Origin: Brevundimonas sp.
GTDB lineage: Bacteria; Pseudomonadota; Alphaproteobacteria; Caulobacterales; Caulobacteraceae
Direction of reading: 5' to 3'
NCBI GenBank assembly: GCA_030693575.1
Contig: JAUYAG010000145.1
Span: 1-41,323 of the forward strand
Length of the DNA: 41,323 nt
In this document: positions 39,608 through 41,323 of the stretch, one piece after another
Layout: every line of letters starts with the position of its first letter
Position numbering within the stretch: the first letter of the stretch is position 1
Notes under the pieces: model-generated
The model's input: the letters and a program-made list of their open reading frames with translations, nothing else
The model's database searches: none
Told to the model about the DNA's origin: nothing
Made by a program: the position numbers and the translations under genes

Positions 39608-40783
39608 TTGATCCCCGAACGCGCCCCCTATGCCGAATATCCCGAACACAGCTGCGGCCGGCTGACCCCCGAACCGATCAGCCGGACGCGCAACGCCTAT
39701 GCCCGCGACCGCGACCGGATCATCCATGCGACGGCCTTCCGGCGGCTGAAGGAGAAGACCCAGGTCTTCGTGGCGCATGAAGGCGACCACTACCGCACCC
39801 GTCTGACCCATTCGCTGGAGGTGGCGCAGATCGCGCGGTCTCTGGCGCATGCCCTGCGGCTGGATACCGATCTGGCCGAGACGGTGGCGCTGGCGCATGA
39901 CCTGGGCCATCCGCCCTTCGGACATGCCGGCGAGGACGAACTGCAGGCCCAGATGGCACCGTGGGGCGGGTTCGACCACAACGTCCAGACCTTCCGCGTC
40001 GTGACCCGGCTGGAGGAGCGCTATCCGGGCTTCGACGGGCTGAACCTGAGCTGGGAAACCGTCGAGGGGGTGGTCAAGCACAACGGGCCGGTGTCGCACC
40101 GTCTGGACGAGCCGGCGTGGAAGGCGATCGCCGACTATGCGCCCGGCTGGGACCTGCGGCTGGGGACCTTCGCCTCGCTGGAGGCGCAGGCGGCGGCGAT
40201 CGCGGACGACATCGCCTACAACAACCACGATGTGGACGACGGGGTACAGGCGGGGCTGTTCACGCTTGAGGACCTGGCCGAGGTGCCACTGATCGGGCCG
40301 GTGCTGCACGGGGTGCGCAAGGACTGGCCGCATATCGACGATCGCATGATCCGCATCGAGGCGGTGCGGCGCATGATCGGGGCCATGGTCGAGGACGTAC
40401 TGGCCGAGACCGAGAGCCGGATCGAGGCGGCCAACATCCGCTCGACCGAGGCGGTGCGCACCGCCGACCGGATGCTGGTGGCGTTCTCGCCGGGCATGCT
40501 GGCCGATCTGGGCGTGCTGCGGAAATTCCTGTTCGAGCGGATGTACCGCCACTATCGCGTCAACCGCACCCGCAGTCAGGCGCGGCGCATCCTGGCCGAG
40601 ATGTTCCAGCTGTTCATGGCCGACCCCGGCACCCTGCCGCCCGAATGGTCGATCCGGGCGGATGTGGCGGACGAGGCGAAGCGGGCGCGGGCGGTGTGCG
40701 ACTACATCGCCGGCATGACCGATCGGTACGCCATCGAGGAACACCGCAAGCTGTTCAGCCTGGATCTGGCGCTCGATTTGTAG
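39608..40783 (+). CDS. dgt: Deoxyguanosinetriphosphate triphosphohydrolase-like protein
   Basis: [57 protein letters not shown] (HD motif); TTG start. Confidence 0.95.
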   Translation: MIPERAPYAEYPEHSCGRLTPEPISRTRNAYARDRDRIIHATAFRRLKEKTQVFVAHEGDHYRTRLTHSLEVAQIARSLAHALRLDTDLAETVALAHDLGHPPFGHAGEDELQAQMAPWGGFDHNVQTFRVVTRLEERYPGFDGLNLSWETVEGVVKHNGPVSHRLDEPAWKAIADYAPGWDLRLGTFASLEAQAAAIADDIAYNNHDVDDGVQAGLFTLEDLAEVPLIGPVLHGVRKDWPHIDDRMIRIEAVRRMIGAMVEDVLAETESRIEAANIRSTEAVRTADRMLVAFSPGMLADLGVLRKFLFERMYRHYRVNRTRSQARRILAEMFQLFMADPGTLPPEWSIRADVADEAKRARAVCDYIAGMTDRYAIEEHRKLFSLDLALDL

Positions 40784-40789
40784 GGGATT

Positions 40790-40827
40790 GAGTCCTTCCC
40801 TCGCGCTCCCGGCCTGAAAAAGGACTC
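40790..40827. other. Inverted repeat after dgt, possible weak hairpin
   Basis: GAGTCCTT (40790-40797) / AAGGACTC (40820-40827); no following T-tract. Confidence 0.4.
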
Positions 40828-40886
40828 GGACCGGGATACAGTGATGGTTCCGCGCGCCGATTCGCGTGGATCCATGAGGCGCGGTC

Positions 40887-41323
40887 ATGTCCAACGAAGA
40901 TCCCTATCGTCCGAACCAGGGCCGCGACCGGGGCGCCTATACGCCGCCGACCGACGACGACCTGCCGTTCAACCGCGGCGGCTATGACGCCCGCCGGGCC
41001 GGCGGCGGAGGAGGCGGAGCCAAGGCGCCGCCGATGACGCTGATCATCTCGGCGGTGGTGCTGCTGCTGCTGATCATTGTCGTGGTGGTCTATTACCGCG
41101 CCGGGCCGCGCTCCTCGAACGACGCGCCGCCGGCCGTCGGCACGCCGGTCGTGCAGATGAAGGCCGACGCGCCGCTGGAGGCCCAGCCGATCGATCCCGA
41201 AGCCGGCATCGACGTCTATGACGCCGCCGAGGCCCCGACCGCCGCCCCGACCTTCACGCCGCCGCCGGAGACCGCCCAGCCGCGTCCCGCGCCGCGCCCG
41301 GCCGGAACGACTGCGCCCGTCGC
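40887..41323 (+). CDS. SPOR-domain-type single-pass membrane protein, 3' truncated by the window edge
   Basis: MSNEDPYRPNQGRDRGAYTPPTDDDLPFNRGGYD...MTLIISAVVLLLLIIVVVVYYRAGPRSS followed by a Pro/Ala-rich linker. The SPOR domain itself is outside the window, so the call rests on architecture and context. Confidence 0.75.
   Translation, partial: MSNEDPYRPNQGRDRGAYTPPTDDDLPFNRGGYDARRAGGGGGGAKAPPMTLIISAVVLLLLIIVVVVYYRAGPRSSNDAPPAVGTPVVQMKADAPLEAQPIDPEAGIDVYDAAEAPTAAPTFTPPPETAQPRPAPRPAGTTAPV

Overview
GC-rich, gene-dense alphaproteobacterial chromosome segment, most like Caulobacteraceae/Brevundimonas by gene content and order. This assignment is by recognition only; no search was run. I see about 51 credible CDSs and one tRNA-Leu(TAA). 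Most of the window is core: purD, a lipid A/KDO block (lpxK, waaA, DUF374 acyltransferase, MsbA-like ABC exporter, pmbA, cysQ-like, DUF4170), ubiD, pyk, rnhB, tag, ygfZ, dihydroorotase, erpA-like, dgt and a SPOR protein. Accessory or less understood parts are: two type II toxin-antitoxin modules; an sdpR-sdpI-hydrolase operon with no visible toxin; an orphan D12-class adenine methyltransferase behind pyk; a cysteine phosphatase and a membrane-anchored winged-helix regulator in the lipid A block; two long palindromic intergenic elements; and several small membrane or secreted proteins. A recurrent arrangement of a -10-like hexamer, 8 nt, then ATG suggests leaderless transcripts. I found no CRISPR array, prophage, transposase or clear new multigene defence system. 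The best leads are the lipid A-linked phosphatase/regulator pair, the orphan methyltransferase and the sdpRI-hydrolase operon. Many long ORFs in the supplied track are antisense GC-frame artefacts and were rejected.
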